DNA of 64,000 nt from Pseudomonas pseudonitroreducens. GTDB taxonomy: Bacteria; Pseudomonadota; Gammaproteobacteria; Pseudomonadales; Pseudomonadaceae. Positions 17,601 through 24,561 of this stretch are shown piece by piece (position 1 is the first letter of the stretch; each line of letters opens with the position of its first letter). The translations under genes and the position numbers were made by a program. The DNA is taken from positions 124,001-188,000 of the forward strand of contig NZ_BQHJ01000005.1 in the NCBI RefSeq assembly GCF_021603645.1, given 5' to 3'. The notes below the pieces were generated by a model. It was not told the origin of the DNA and did no database searches. It worked only from the letters and a program-made list of their open reading frames with translations.

Positions 17601-18831
17601 GTTGAGCGGCGGCCTGGCTGGCGCGGTATACAGCGTCGACCGCGATGCGCCGACCATCACCGCGGTCAGCGTGCCGCCGGGCGCGCTGCACAAGGCCGGC
17701 GACACCCTCGAGTTCGTGGTTCAGACCAGCGAAGCGGTGCTGGTGGACGGCTCGCCGAAGCTGGCCATCGACATGGGCGGGCGCACGGTATTCGCCGACT
17801 ACGTCAGCGGTTCCGGCAGCAACAGCCTGGTGTTCCGTTACACCGTCCAGGCTGGCGACAACGACGCGGATGGCATCCAGGTCAGCGGGCTTTCCGCGAA
17901 TGGCGGCGCCCTGCGTGATGCCACCGGCAATGCGCTGAATCCATCCTTGAACGGCGTCGGCGACAGCCACGGCGTGCTGGTGGACACCCGCGCGCCCACG
18001 GCGACCGGAATCGTGCGCCTGGACCCGTCACCCACCGGCGCGAGCACGGTGAATTTCCTGGTGACCTTCGACGAAGACGTCAGCGGCGTCGATGCCGGCG
18101 ACTTCTCCCTGGTCACCAGCAACTCGGCCAGCGGCAGTATCGTCTCGGTCGTGCAACTGGACGCACGCATCTACCGCGTGACCGTCGGCAGCGTGAGCGG
18201 GCAGGGCAGCCTGGGCCTGACGGTCAACGCCGGCGGCATCAATGATGCCGCCGGCAATGCCCTGGGTAATTCCCTGCGCGGCGACAGTTACGTGATCGGC
18301 TCGCTGTCCGACGGCGATCCGCAGTTCCGCATCACCACGCCGAGCGTACCGACAACGCCGTCGACGACGCCGTTGCAGCCCAACGTGCCAGTGCTGGTCA
18401 CGCCGCAGGGCACTTCGCCGGTGCTGCCGTCCTCGCTGTTCCAGAGCGAAGGTCCCGGTGGCCTGCCGCCGCTGGGCAATATCTTCGTGCAGGACGGTGG
18501 GCTGTCGCAGAGCTTCATCGCCCAGGCCTTTGGCAGTTCATCGTTCGGCGATGGCAGCGGCAGCGGCTTCCTCGGCTTCGGCGGCGGCGATGCCGGGGTA
18601 TTCGGCAGCAGCACGCTGGCGGGCATCTTCGATCGCAACGGTAGCGACGAGAACTCGCCGCTCAAGGCTTTCGACCGCCGCAGCGGTGATATCGACCAGG
18701 GCATCCGCGGCATCTTCGGCGCGCCGAGCCTGACGCAGCAATTGCAACAGATCCATGACTCCGAACAACAACCGGTGCGTGAGCTGGCCTGGGCGCTGGG
18801 GCAGGTTGCCCAGGGCCGCGACGCATCCTGA
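11671..18831 (+). CDS. giant DUF4347 / cadherin-like / Ig-like repeat adhesin
   Basis: A 2,386-residue surface protein. Residues 26-36 (SLEARMMFDGA) match the LEPR-type N-terminal motif of large bacterial adhesins. Residues ~82-245 form DUF4347, with a possible His137 (ILSHGE) and Cys180 (IYGCDV) pair. Roughly eight cadherin/VCBS-like repeats follow, each ending near an AVNDAP-type motif, then from ~1,530 about six Ig-like repeats with VPTV...FADYVSGSG and RDAAGN signatures, some nearly identical. The last ~180 residues are a Pro/Ser/Gly-rich tail and a helical end. No Sec signal peptide and no RTX GGxGxD nonapeptides are seen. GGGAGGAGG before 11671 decides the start. The TolC-like gene 62 bases downstream and the adaptor/M50 operon upstream are its likely exporters. 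Confidence 0.88.
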   Translation: MFRHWFGSSAVRKHQSGAMRSPLAMSLEARMMFDGAVAATVADTAASQGADHPAGKDSTPTDQPSHDSLAAAPTASSDQRHEVVFVDSKVANYQQLVASLKPGTEVVVLDGNKDGLQQIAQYLNGRSGIDAIHILSHGEEGEVHLGNTVLSANNLASKAGELSAIGDSLDANGDILIYGCDVAKGSGEVLLQQLSAYTRADVAASTDRTGAAALGGNWTLEAHTGNIETSRPWAADGGPDYADLLALPSSTQFLSDTYWTNNTGANTVDGFTLSESTGATRESSSTSIYFRSSGALDGDGNYYYELTWTADNVDLAKFDLDGIGVQTFAGNYRLDVSAVSGGNMVSQSFSFNGAQGPLLLDIDNTRFNDISAFTVRVTNLSGSPQVANMDLQQILLADLKGPNADPVLGGLNGQTASYTEKSGATLIDATGVATVTDSDSANFDGGQLRVAISSGGQSLEDVLGIRNQGSGAGEIGVSGGSVTYGGVVIGTFTGGNGGNNLVVTFNASATAAAAQALVRNLTYVNNNGFDPNTTTRNISVTVTDGDGGSSASATVALSVVAVNDAPVLAPANSMVNFTENGSNALLSPGLTLVDDGSSFQRATVVITDVRSGDMLNFVAQNGFSATYNGSTGTLIITGTGNAVALQAALRSIGFSSSSHDPTFGGTDNSRLITFTVTDSAGADSNLVTALVSISAVNDAPTLSGGPYTWAATSEDVSSQTTTVGTLLAGLNYSDVDGPGSGIALMASSGNGTWQYSTDGVSWTDIGAVSNSAALLLSASTQLRYMPDGRNGENAALSFRAWDRSSGNASSNGIRSTIDASTNGGSTALSSGTAQALISVSDVNDAPVLHPSAPTLNPLTDSDINNVGQAVSSLISGHVSDVDNFAQQGIAITDLNSGVGGTWQYSVDSGASWQDVGSVSSASALLLRSIDRVRYVPDGVNGSNAGFTFKAWDQSGATAGQQGSKVNASSSGGSTPFSVDSDTASVTVIAVNDAPLVTSSGGSAAFVEGADVASTPVVIDSGLTVTDADSPLLQGARVQIAGNFQMGEDALGFTSNPATMGDIVGVYDSTTGTMILSSAAGATAAQWQAALRSVTYSNSSDTPNTSTRSISFSVSDGSLDSASATRTVTVTAANDSPQLSLPTVINLIEDSSGSITGISVSDVDAGTGNVQVTFTLPAGYGTLNAAVSGTVAVGTAMYSVILTGRVADINAYLAGNNLTYMPSPNYFGDVSLDVRVSDLGNSGGPAQTSSGSLTLHVEGVNDVPNLPVVPSSPVNANEDVPLVLTGISFSDIDAGSGQVEASFSVLPDKGTFSALAAGGVTLTGSGSNHLVLSGTLADINAFIASGAVSYLSAANASGTVTVTVRLDDLGNTGMGGNLYASSTFNLAISPVNDAPVNSVPGSQSVLGGQTLFFGVGSGNPISISDVDVGTGTMRVTLTAVNGTITLGSVSGLAFSVGSGSADSTVTFDGSLADINHALAGMSFSPTAGYNGPASLQIVSNDLGQSGSGGSQTDSDFILITVEQPNPRIVSVSAGNPDGTYKVGDLIVVQVQFDRSVFVNTSGGVPSLLLETGLVDREAVYISGSGSNILTFQYIVQAGDRSADLDAQSTTALRLNGAVLANANNDLAILTLPTIGGADSLGGRSDIVIDGVAPTVTSVGVPANGTYVAGQNLDFTVNFNENVIVDSSGGTPRIAVTLDSGGTVFAQYVSGSGGSALVFRLVVATGQLDTNGISLGSSIQANGGVLRDAAGNNIITGLNGVASTSGVLVDAVVPTVSSVSVPVGVPYNAGDTLTFVVNTSEAVVVNGAPRLALDIGGHTVFADLVAGSGTSTLVFQYTVQAGDNDADGISVGALSANGATLRDVAGNDMNLTLNNVGGTNGVIVDTVAPTPSAIVTLDPSPTNAGSVRYTVTFSENVSGVDLGDFTLVGSGTAAGSLSGLQQIDARTYQITVSGISGTGTLGLNLNGSATGIVDAAGNPLSGGLAGAVYSVDRDAPTITAVSVPPGALHKAGDTLEFVVQTSEAVLVDGSPKLAIDMGGRTVFADYVSGSGSNSLVFRYTVQAGDNDADGIQVSGLSANGGALRDATGNALNPSLNGVGDSHGVLVDTRAPTATGIVRLDPSPTGASTVNFLVTFDEDVSGVDAGDFSLVTSNSASGSIVSVVQLDARIYRVTVGSVSGQGSLGLTVNAGGINDAAGNALGNSLRGDSYVIGSLSDGDPQFRITTPSVPTTPSTTPLQPNVPVLVTPQGTSPVLPSSLFQSEGPGGLPPLGNIFVQDGGLSQSFIAQAFGSSSFGDGSGSGFLGFGGGDAGVFGSSTLAGIFDRNGSDENSPLKAFDRRSGDIDQGIRGIFGAPSLTQQLQQIHDSEQQPVRELAWALGQVAQGRDAS
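16978..17995 (+). repeat. internal tandem Ig-like repeat units in the adhesin
   Basis: Two pairs of alternating units are visible in the translated protein. One unit type begins at about 16978 and again at about 17644, each running through TVFAD, TVQAGDNDADGI and GVLVDT-type motifs. The other type, opening with LDPSPTNAG or LDPSPTGAS, begins near 17350 and 18016. The A-B-A-B order implies duplication of a two-domain block. Such units often vary in number between strains and assemble poorly from short reads. Confidence 0.7.
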
Positions 18832-18893
18832 TCAGCACATCAAAAAGCATAACAAGCACAAGAACGAAGCCGTAACCAGGGGGACGGCCAGGG

Positions 18894-20381
18894 ATGAAAA
18901 AACACACGACTTTGCTAGGGATCAGCTTGTTGGCACTTGCCGTGTCCGGCTGCGCCGTTACCACGCAACCTATCGATCGCAGTGTCAGCGAGCAGCGTGC
19001 ACGTGACGACCTGCAGGCGATGTTCAAGGACCAGGAGCCGCTCAGCGGCCCGCTGACCCTGCACGAGGCCATGGCCCGCGCGGTCAAGTACAACCTCGAG
19101 TCGCGCCTGAAGGTAATGGAGGAGGCGCTGTCGCGCCGGCAACTCGACCTCGCTACCTTCGACATGCTGCCGCGTATGGCGCTCGAAGCGGGCTACGCCG
19201 GGCGCAACAACCAGAGCGCCTCCAGCAGCCAGAGCGTGCTGACCAACACCCAGTCGCTGGAACCTTCCACCTCGCAGGACCGTGACCGCGATGTCGCCGA
19301 TCTGACCATGGTGTGGAACGTGCTGGACTTCGGCGTCAGCTACGTCAGCGCCAAGCAGCAGGCCGACCAGCGCCTGATCGTCCAGGAACGTCGGCGCAAG
19401 GTGGTGCAGACGATCATCCAGGACGTGCGCTCGGCCTATTGGCGCGCCGTCGCCGCACAACGCCTGCTGGATCGCATCGACGCGCTGATGGCGCGGGTCG
19501 ACAGTGCGCGCAAGGACAGCCAGCAGATGAGCCAGCAGCGCATCGGCGACCCGGTCCAGGCGCTGGGCTACCAGCGCGCCCTGATCGAGGCCAGCCGCCA
19601 GCTGGAAGAACAGCGCCGGGCGCTGTCCCTGGCCAAGACCGAACTGGCCACGCTGATCAACCTGCCGCTGGGCACCGACCTGACCCTGGCAGCGCCGGAA
19701 GGTTACGACGTGCCGGAGTTGAAAGTGGGCCTCGAGCAACTGGAACAACAGGCCCTGGCCAGCCGTCCCGAATTGCGCGAGCAGGACTACCAGGCCCGCA
19801 TCAGCGCCGCGGAAACCCGCAAGGCCATGCTGCGCCTGCTGCCGGGCCTGGAGTTCTCTGCTGGCGGGCACTACGACTCGAACAGCTTCCTGGTCAACAA
19901 CCGCTGGGCCGACTACGGCGTGAAGGTTACCTGGAACCTGTTCAACGTCCTGTCCGCCCCGGCAGCCATCGATGTCGCCAAGGCCGGCGAAGACGTCAAC
20001 GTGGCGCGTCGCCAGGCCATGTCGATGGCCGTTCTGGCGCAGCTCTACGTGGCCAACGCCAACTACAACGAGGCGCGCCGCCAGTTCGTCACCACCCAGG
20101 AACTGGCCAGCCTGGACAACCAGATCGTCGGTCAGCTGCGCAACCGGCACCAGGCGCAGGGCATCGGTGAGCTGGACCTGATCCAGGGTGAACTCAACGC
20201 CTTGCAGGCCGACCTGCGCCGCGACCTGGCCTACGCCGAACTGCGCAACAGCTACGGCCAGGTATTCGCCTCGGCCGGCGTCGACCCGCTGCCCAGCAAT
20301 GCCCCGGACACCCGGTTGTCGACCCTGGCCAACGGCCTGGCCGAGAAGGAGCGCCAGCTCGACAGCGGCAACGTGCAGTAA
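18894..20381 (+). CDS. TolC-like outer-membrane efflux lipoprotein
   Basis: A 495-residue outer-membrane channel subunit. The lipoprotein signal ends in AVSGC with Cys20 as the lipidated residue. The mature part has the two long alpha-helical repeats and short strand pairs of the TolC/OEP family: LTLHEAMARAVKYN opens the first repeat, and VWNVLDFGVSY and VTWNLFNVLSAP mark the equivalent strands of the two halves. It follows the giant adhesin by 62 bases on the same strand and probably shares its transcript. Together with the adaptor genes at 3319-7507 it completes an envelope-spanning path, so it is the likely outer-membrane exit for the adhesin or the collar proteins. Confidence 0.88.
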   Translation: MKKHTTLLGISLLALAVSGCAVTTQPIDRSVSEQRARDDLQAMFKDQEPLSGPLTLHEAMARAVKYNLESRLKVMEEALSRRQLDLATFDMLPRMALEAGYAGRNNQSASSSQSVLTNTQSLEPSTSQDRDRDVADLTMVWNVLDFGVSYVSAKQQADQRLIVQERRRKVVQTIIQDVRSAYWRAVAAQRLLDRIDALMARVDSARKDSQQMSQQRIGDPVQALGYQRALIEASRQLEEQRRALSLAKTELATLINLPLGTDLTLAAPEGYDVPELKVGLEQLEQQALASRPELREQDYQARISAAETRKAMLRLLPGLEFSAGGHYDSNSFLVNNRWADYGVKVTWNLFNVLSAPAAIDVAKAGEDVNVARRQAMSMAVLAQLYVANANYNEARRQFVTTQELASLDNQIVGQLRNRHQAQGIGELDLIQGELNALQADLRRDLAYAELRNSYGQVFASAGVDPLPSNAPDTRLSTLANGLAEKERQLDSGNVQ

Positions 20382-20396
20382 GCCTCCGTCGGTGCG

Positions 20397-20427
20397 CACC
20401 GGAGCGCCAGCTCCATGCGCGCCGGTG
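20397..20427. terminator. hairpin downstream of the TolC-like gene
   Basis: An 11-position stem (CACCGG-A-GCGC pairing with GCGC-G-CCGGTG, one mismatch) closes a 9-base loop 15 bases after the TolC-like stop codon and ~28 bases before the PAAR-like gene. It likely terminates or attenuates transcription between the adhesin operon and the T6SS island; no T-run follows. Confidence 0.5.
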
Positions 20428-20455
20428 ATCTTCCACGCACAGAGGTGATGCAGCG

Positions 20456-20851
20456 ATGGGATGCCCGCAGGTATGCAGTGGTGCGGTTCTGCAATGCAGT
20501 TTCGGGGTGGCGCCGTCGCCGCTGAACGTGTTGCCGATCAACCGCACGCTGACCAGCGGCATGCCCGCGGCCAACCTGCAGGATCACATTCCCTTGGTGA
20601 ACATCCTGCCGTTCGGCCTCTGCAGCAGCCCGGCGAACCCCATGGTGGCGGCCGCCACGGCGGCCGCACTGGGAGTGCTCACGCCGATGCCGTGCATTCC
20701 GGCAACGGCGTCGCCCTGGATTCCCGGCGGGCCGCCGACCGTGCTGCTGGGCGGGGTGCCGGCGCTGGACGCGAATGGCACGCTGATGTGCAACTGGGCG
20801 GGGGTGATCAAGATCAGCATGCCGGGCCAGGTGCAGATGCTGATTCCCTGA
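20456..20851 (+). CDS. DUF4280 / PAAR-like T6SS spike-tip protein
   Basis: A 131-residue cysteine- and proline-rich protein. MGCPQVCSGAVLQCSFG at the N-terminus, PMPCIPATASPW in the middle and VPALDANGTLMCNWAGVI near the end match the DUF4280 family, which is related to PAAR tips that sharpen the VgrG spike and carry effectors. It is on the plus strand with its stop only nine bases from the stop of the convergent orphan gene at 20861, so it is not in the vgrG operon. It probably works with the T6SS to the right rather than with the adhesin genes to the left. Confidence 0.8.
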   Translation: MGCPQVCSGAVLQCSFGVAPSPLNVLPINRTLTSGMPAANLQDHIPLVNILPFGLCSSPANPMVAAATAAALGVLTPMPCIPATASPWIPGGPPTVLLGGVPALDANGTLMCNWAGVIKISMPGQVQMLIP

Positions 20852-20860
20852 CCTGACGCG

Positions 20861-21892
20861 TCACCACTTTTCGAAAATCAGAGCGATGCAGAAGAGTGCC
20901 TTCTGCGTCAGCACCTCTTTTATGAGATTGAGCAACGCTGCGTCGGAGTCGATTGCATCCAGGTTGTACTTTGCGTTGGCATTCCTGCCATGGCTGAAGT
21001 ACGCGTTGAGATAAAGCTCGATGATTTTCATCATGTGGTTGACGACCTTGCGCGCTTCGCTCAGATCATTGGTACCGGTCACCGCATCGGTGCACAGGTA
21101 TTCGGCAGCGCTTCTCAGACCTGAGGCGTTTTTCACGCACTCGTAGTAGTGGGGAATGACCTGGCCTTTCCATTGGTAGTGCTTTTTCTCGATGTTGAGG
21201 TTGGCGTAACTGGCGTAATCGATCACCCCATACTTGAGCAGCTCATTGACCAGGATGCCGATGGGCAGCATGACGAACGAGCGGATGACCTCCGCCCCAA
21301 GCGTGATGCCGAGTACCTTGCCCATCAGCTCCATGAACTCTGCGTTCCATTTCGACTGCTCGTCGCCATAGAACTTCCCTTTCAGCAGTCGGCGCACTTC
21401 CCGCGCCATCTCCATCTGGCCACCTTGGCCGTTGTCCCAGAAGTAATCGATGTTGAAGCGGATCGTTTCGATGATTTCCTCGTAGGAGCCGTGCGCCAGG
21501 GACTTGGCTCTGGAAACCAGCTTGATGTCGATGTTGTTCAGCCCGTGCTGGGTGCGCATGATGCTGTACGACACATTCCAGCGGGGCACGATGAGGGTGA
21601 TGTTTGAGTTGGCGAACACGCCTTTTGCGAGGAGGGATTGCAGGGCGAAGAAGTCGCCGGCCGAGTTGATCTGAATGGCACGCTCGGCCGGGATGATGAT
21701 GTTCGAGCCGGGGATCGTCGACTCATCGGAGATGAGTTTCGAATAGCCGGGAACGTCCGCCGCCAGTTTCAGGAAATCTATCCGCTGGATCGTCGCGGAC
21801 TGCAGCCATTTCAGGATTTCCCGGCAGTTGACCCGATAAGTCCCATGGCTGTTCTGCAGGATAAGAATTTCCCCTTCGAGCGTGAAAAACAT
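20861..21892 (-). CDS. unrecognised protein, possible T6SS effector or partner
   Basis: A 343-residue protein I do not recognise. It has no signal peptide. A moderately hydrophobic stretch around 195-220 (GKVLGITLGAEVIRSFVMLP) could insert in a membrane or pack as a buried helix; the C-terminus is helical (KEVLTQKALFCIALIFEKW). Base composition is lower in G+C than in the core T6SS genes, suggesting transfer. AAGGAG precedes the ATG. It is the last gene of the leftward vgrG-ywqK-orphan series, the position usually held by an effector or immunity gene, and converges with the PAAR-like gene. I assign no activity. Confidence 0.65.
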   Translation of the reverse strand: MFFTLEGEILILQNSHGTYRVNCREILKWLQSATIQRIDFLKLAADVPGYSKLISDESTIPGSNIIIPAERAIQINSAGDFFALQSLLAKGVFANSNITLIVPRWNVSYSIMRTQHGLNNIDIKLVSRAKSLAHGSYEEIIETIRFNIDYFWDNGQGGQMEMAREVRRLLKGKFYGDEQSKWNAEFMELMGKVLGITLGAEVIRSFVMLPIGILVNELLKYGVIDYASYANLNIEKKHYQWKGQVIPHYYECVKNASGLRSAAEYLCTDAVTGTNDLSEARKVVNHMMKIIELYLNAYFSHGRNANAKYNLDAIDSDAALLNLIKEVLTQKALFCIALIFEKW

Positions 21893-21954
21893 CGGGGTGC
21901 TCCTTAGCGGCCGACGTGGTGGATTGCGGAGGAAAGGCCGGCGCTTGCGGTGGT

Positions 21955-22488
21955 TCAGGCATCACTGCTGCTGAGCCACCAACGCAGGCGGGATATGGGT
22001 TTCCCGTCAGGCTCCAGTGGACGGCCGTCCTTGGCATAGGCGGCGGGCGCGTCAAGTGCGGCGCCCTTGGCGTAGTGAGCCTCATGCGCCAACTGGCCGT
22101 TGCCGTGGAAACGCCGATACGGTCCTTCCTGCACGCCATCACGGTAGAAGCACTGCTCGGCCAGCGTACCATCGGGGAAGTAGGTACAGGCTTCGCCATG
22201 CATCAGTCCGTCGCGGTACATCACCTTGCGCTGCAGGGCGCCATCGGCAGCGTAGAAGCGCGCCTCGCCGTGCAGGCGCCCGCGCACATGAGGCATGAGC
22301 GCACTGACCTTGCCGTTGGGATGGAACAGACTGCTGCTGCCGTGCAATTCGCCGCCCTGGTAGGCAAGACTGGCCTGCGCGCGATCACGCTCGGCGATGC
22401 GCAGCGGGCCCTCCAGCTCGCCATCCTGCAGGCGTCCTCGCAGGGTGCTGTCGCCACGCTTGAGGTCGAGGGTTCCGCTGTTGGCCAT
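21955..22488 (-). CDS. YwqK-family (MORN-like repeat) protein
   Basis: A 177-residue protein built of MORN-like units of ~23 residues, for example LHGEARFYAADGALQ, MHGEACTYFPDGTLAEQ and QEGPYRRFHGNGQLAHEAHY. This is the YwqK family, annotated in databases as antitoxin-like; in T6SS islands such proteins are candidates for immunity or effector-loading factors. It has no signal peptide and starts 10 bases downstream of the VgrG stop, so it is co-transcribed. Whether it protects against, or loads, the orphan protein encoded next at 20861-21892 is a plausible but untested pairing. Confidence 0.78.
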   Translation of the reverse strand: MANSGTLDLKRGDSTLRGRLQDGELEGPLRIAERDRAQASLAYQGGELHGSSSLFHPNGKVSALMPHVRGRLHGEARFYAADGALQRKVMYRDGLMHGEACTYFPDGTLAEQCFYRDGVQEGPYRRFHGNGQLAHEAHYAKGAALDAPAAYAKDGRPLEPDGKPISRLRWWLSSSDA

Positions 22489-22498
22489 GTTGTTGTCC

Positions 22499-24505
22499 TC
22501 AGTTGACCTTCACCAGGCCGCCCTTGAGGGTCAGCATGCCGCCGCCGTCCACCGTCTGCTCGGCGCTGGCCTTGTTGGTGAGGCTGACGCCGGCGTCATT
22601 GGTCAGTGTGGTGCCGGCCTTGTTGGTGAGCGCGGTGCCCGCCTGGTTGGTCAGCGATGTACCGGCCTTGCTGGTCACCGAGGTTCCGGCCTGGGCGGCG
22701 AGGTCGGCGTCGGTCTTCAGCGTCAGGCTGCCGCCGCTCTGCAGGGTCAGGGTGCCGCTGACCTTGATGGTCAGGTTGCCGTCCACGCTCAGCTCGAAGT
22801 TGCCGCTGACCTTGTGGCTGTAGTTGCCGCCAGTGCTGTGGGTCTGGTCGGCGCCCACCGTTACGGTGCGACTGTCCTTCACATCCAGCGTGTCGCTGCC
22901 AGTCTGGATGGCGACGCTGCGCTTGCCCTTTTCCAGGGTGATGGTCTCGTCGCCGTCCTTCACGGTGCGCGTGCGGGCGTTCTGCACCGTCAGCGTCTCG
23001 TCGTGGCCGATGGTGGCAGTACTGTCGTTGAGCACGTTGACCTTCATATCCTTCTGCGCCTGCAGGAAGACTTCCTCGGCGTCCTTCTTGTCTTCGAAGC
23101 GCAGCTCGTTGAAACCGCCGCCGCCCTTCGAGGAGTTGGTCTTGATGCCGGACTGCGTCTGGTTGTCCGGCAGCGCATAGGGCAGGGCATTGTCGCCGTT
23201 GTAGACGCAGCCGGTGACCAGCGGGCGATCCGGGTCGCCGTCGATGAAGGTGACAATCACCTCCTGGCCGATGCGCGGGATGAACTGCATGCCGAAACCC
23301 TTGCCGCTCCACGGCAGTACCACTCGCACCCAGCAGGACGAGGTCTCGTCGTTCTTGCCCTGCTGGTCCCAGGGGAACTGGATCTTGATGCGGCCGTACT
23401 GGTCGGTCCAGATTTCCTCGCCGGCCTTGCCGACCACCTTGGCGGTCTGGGTGTGCATGCGTGGCTTGGACGTGGTGCGGGGAGGGCGGTAGGCAGTGGC
23501 CTTGGGGATGGCTTCGAAACGGTTGCGGTAGTGCTCATGGTCCGCCTCGTGGGTCACCGAGGTCAGTACCCAGTCGATGTTCAGTGCGGCATCGTCATGC
23601 CCGGTCAGGCTGAACCAGTGCCCCGGCACCAGCCAGCGGCAGTCGCTCTCGCCAATCAGGCGCTGCTCCTGGCTGCGCAGGCCGTCCACGCGCTGCTTGG
23701 TCAGCGCATCGCCACGGGCCTTGGCGGTGTAGCCGCCGGGGTGTTCGTATTGCGCACGCGGCCCGGCGTCGGCCTGGGCCTGGGAATACAGCGAGGTGCT
23801 GGGCGTGGTGAATTCGTAGTCGGTGGCGCTGTAGGTCCCGGCCACCGCCTGCAGACAGTACTGCGCCGAGCGGATGCCGTGCAGTTCGCGCACGCCAAGC
23901 TCCTGGCCCAGGTACGGCACCTTCGGCCCGTTGGGGATGGGCGGGAAGGCGTCGTTGCTGTCCGCCAACACCAGGGTGTGCGTGCCCTCTTCATGGGTGA
24001 AGAACCAGAAGATGCCTTCCTCTTCCAGCAGCCGCGAGACGAAGGCGAAATCGCTCTCGCCGTACTGCACGCAATACTCGCGCGGCTCGTAGCTGCCGCT
24101 CAGCGACAGCTTGAAGTCGGTGAAGCCGTGGGCCTTGAAGATCGTGGTAACGATGTCGCCGGTGGCGAGGTTCTGGAACACCCGGTTGTTGCTGGCCAGG
24201 ATCAGCCACCACAGCCAGGGACGCAGAATGAGCTGGTAGCGCTCGGCGCTGGCGTCGGCGGGGAGCTGGTGGATTTCGGCAACCAGGGCGTCGAAGGGAC
24301 GTTGCTGGCTGTCATTGTGAAGGGTGGTGGTGACGTGGCTGGCAACGGCGTTAGCCAGGGTGAGCGGACTGCTGGTAAAGCCCAGAACTTGCAGATTGGC
24401 GAGATCGTTCAGCGCCTCCCGACCAGCAATGGTCTGCGGATAGAGTTCCGTGAGCGCCGACGCCGTCAAGGAAAGGCTGGACGTGGTATCGGTGGGCCGG
24501 GTCAT
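22499..24505 (-). CDS. vgrG: T6SS spike protein VgrG (TssI)
   Basis: A 668-residue spike protein. The N-terminal gp27-like base includes the typical ESDFAFVSRLLEEEGI and YEHPGGY stretches. WTDQYGRIKIQFPWD and CWVRVVLPWSGKGFGMQFIPRIGQEV form the gp5-like OB-fold. The rest is a beta-helical needle ending in near-regular ten-residue repeats (AGTSLTNQ, AGTALTNK, AGTTLTND) and GGLVKVN. There is no C-terminal toxin domain, so it must carry separate effectors. Its first ~205 bases are duplicated at 25879-26083. The gene lies downstream of clpV and upstream of the ywqK-like gene on the minus strand. Confidence 0.93.
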   Translation of the reverse strand: MTRPTDTTSSLSLTASALTELYPQTIAGREALNDLANLQVLGFTSSPLTLANAVASHVTTTLHNDSQQRPFDALVAEIHQLPADASAERYQLILRPWLWWLILASNNRVFQNLATGDIVTTIFKAHGFTDFKLSLSGSYEPREYCVQYGESDFAFVSRLLEEEGIFWFFTHEEGTHTLVLADSNDAFPPIPNGPKVPYLGQELGVRELHGIRSAQYCLQAVAGTYSATDYEFTTPSTSLYSQAQADAGPRAQYEHPGGYTAKARGDALTKQRVDGLRSQEQRLIGESDCRWLVPGHWFSLTGHDDAALNIDWVLTSVTHEADHEHYRNRFEAIPKATAYRPPRTTSKPRMHTQTAKVVGKAGEEIWTDQYGRIKIQFPWDQQGKNDETSSCWVRVVLPWSGKGFGMQFIPRIGQEVIVTFIDGDPDRPLVTGCVYNGDNALPYALPDNQTQSGIKTNSSKGGGGFNELRFEDKKDAEEVFLQAQKDMKVNVLNDSTATIGHDETLTVQNARTRTVKDGDETITLEKGKRSVAIQTGSDTLDVKDSRTVTVGADQTHSTGGNYSHKVSGNFELSVDGNLTIKVSGTLTLQSGGSLTLKTDADLAAQAGTSVTSKAGTSLTNQAGTALTNKAGTTLTNDAGVSLTNKASAEQTVDGGGMLTLKGGLVKVN
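24301..24505 (-). repeat. direct repeat copy 1: 5' end of intact vgrG
   Basis: The first ~205 coding bases of vgrG recur at 25879-26083 in the same orientation with no length change and a modest number of substitutions. Both copies translate to AGREALNDLANLQVLGF. The two copies bracket the EEP-nuclease gene. Confidence 0.85.
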
Positions 24506-24561
24506 GGATTGTCTCGGACAGTTATTGGTGGCGATTGCATCTTTCAGAGAGGCTCGTTAAC

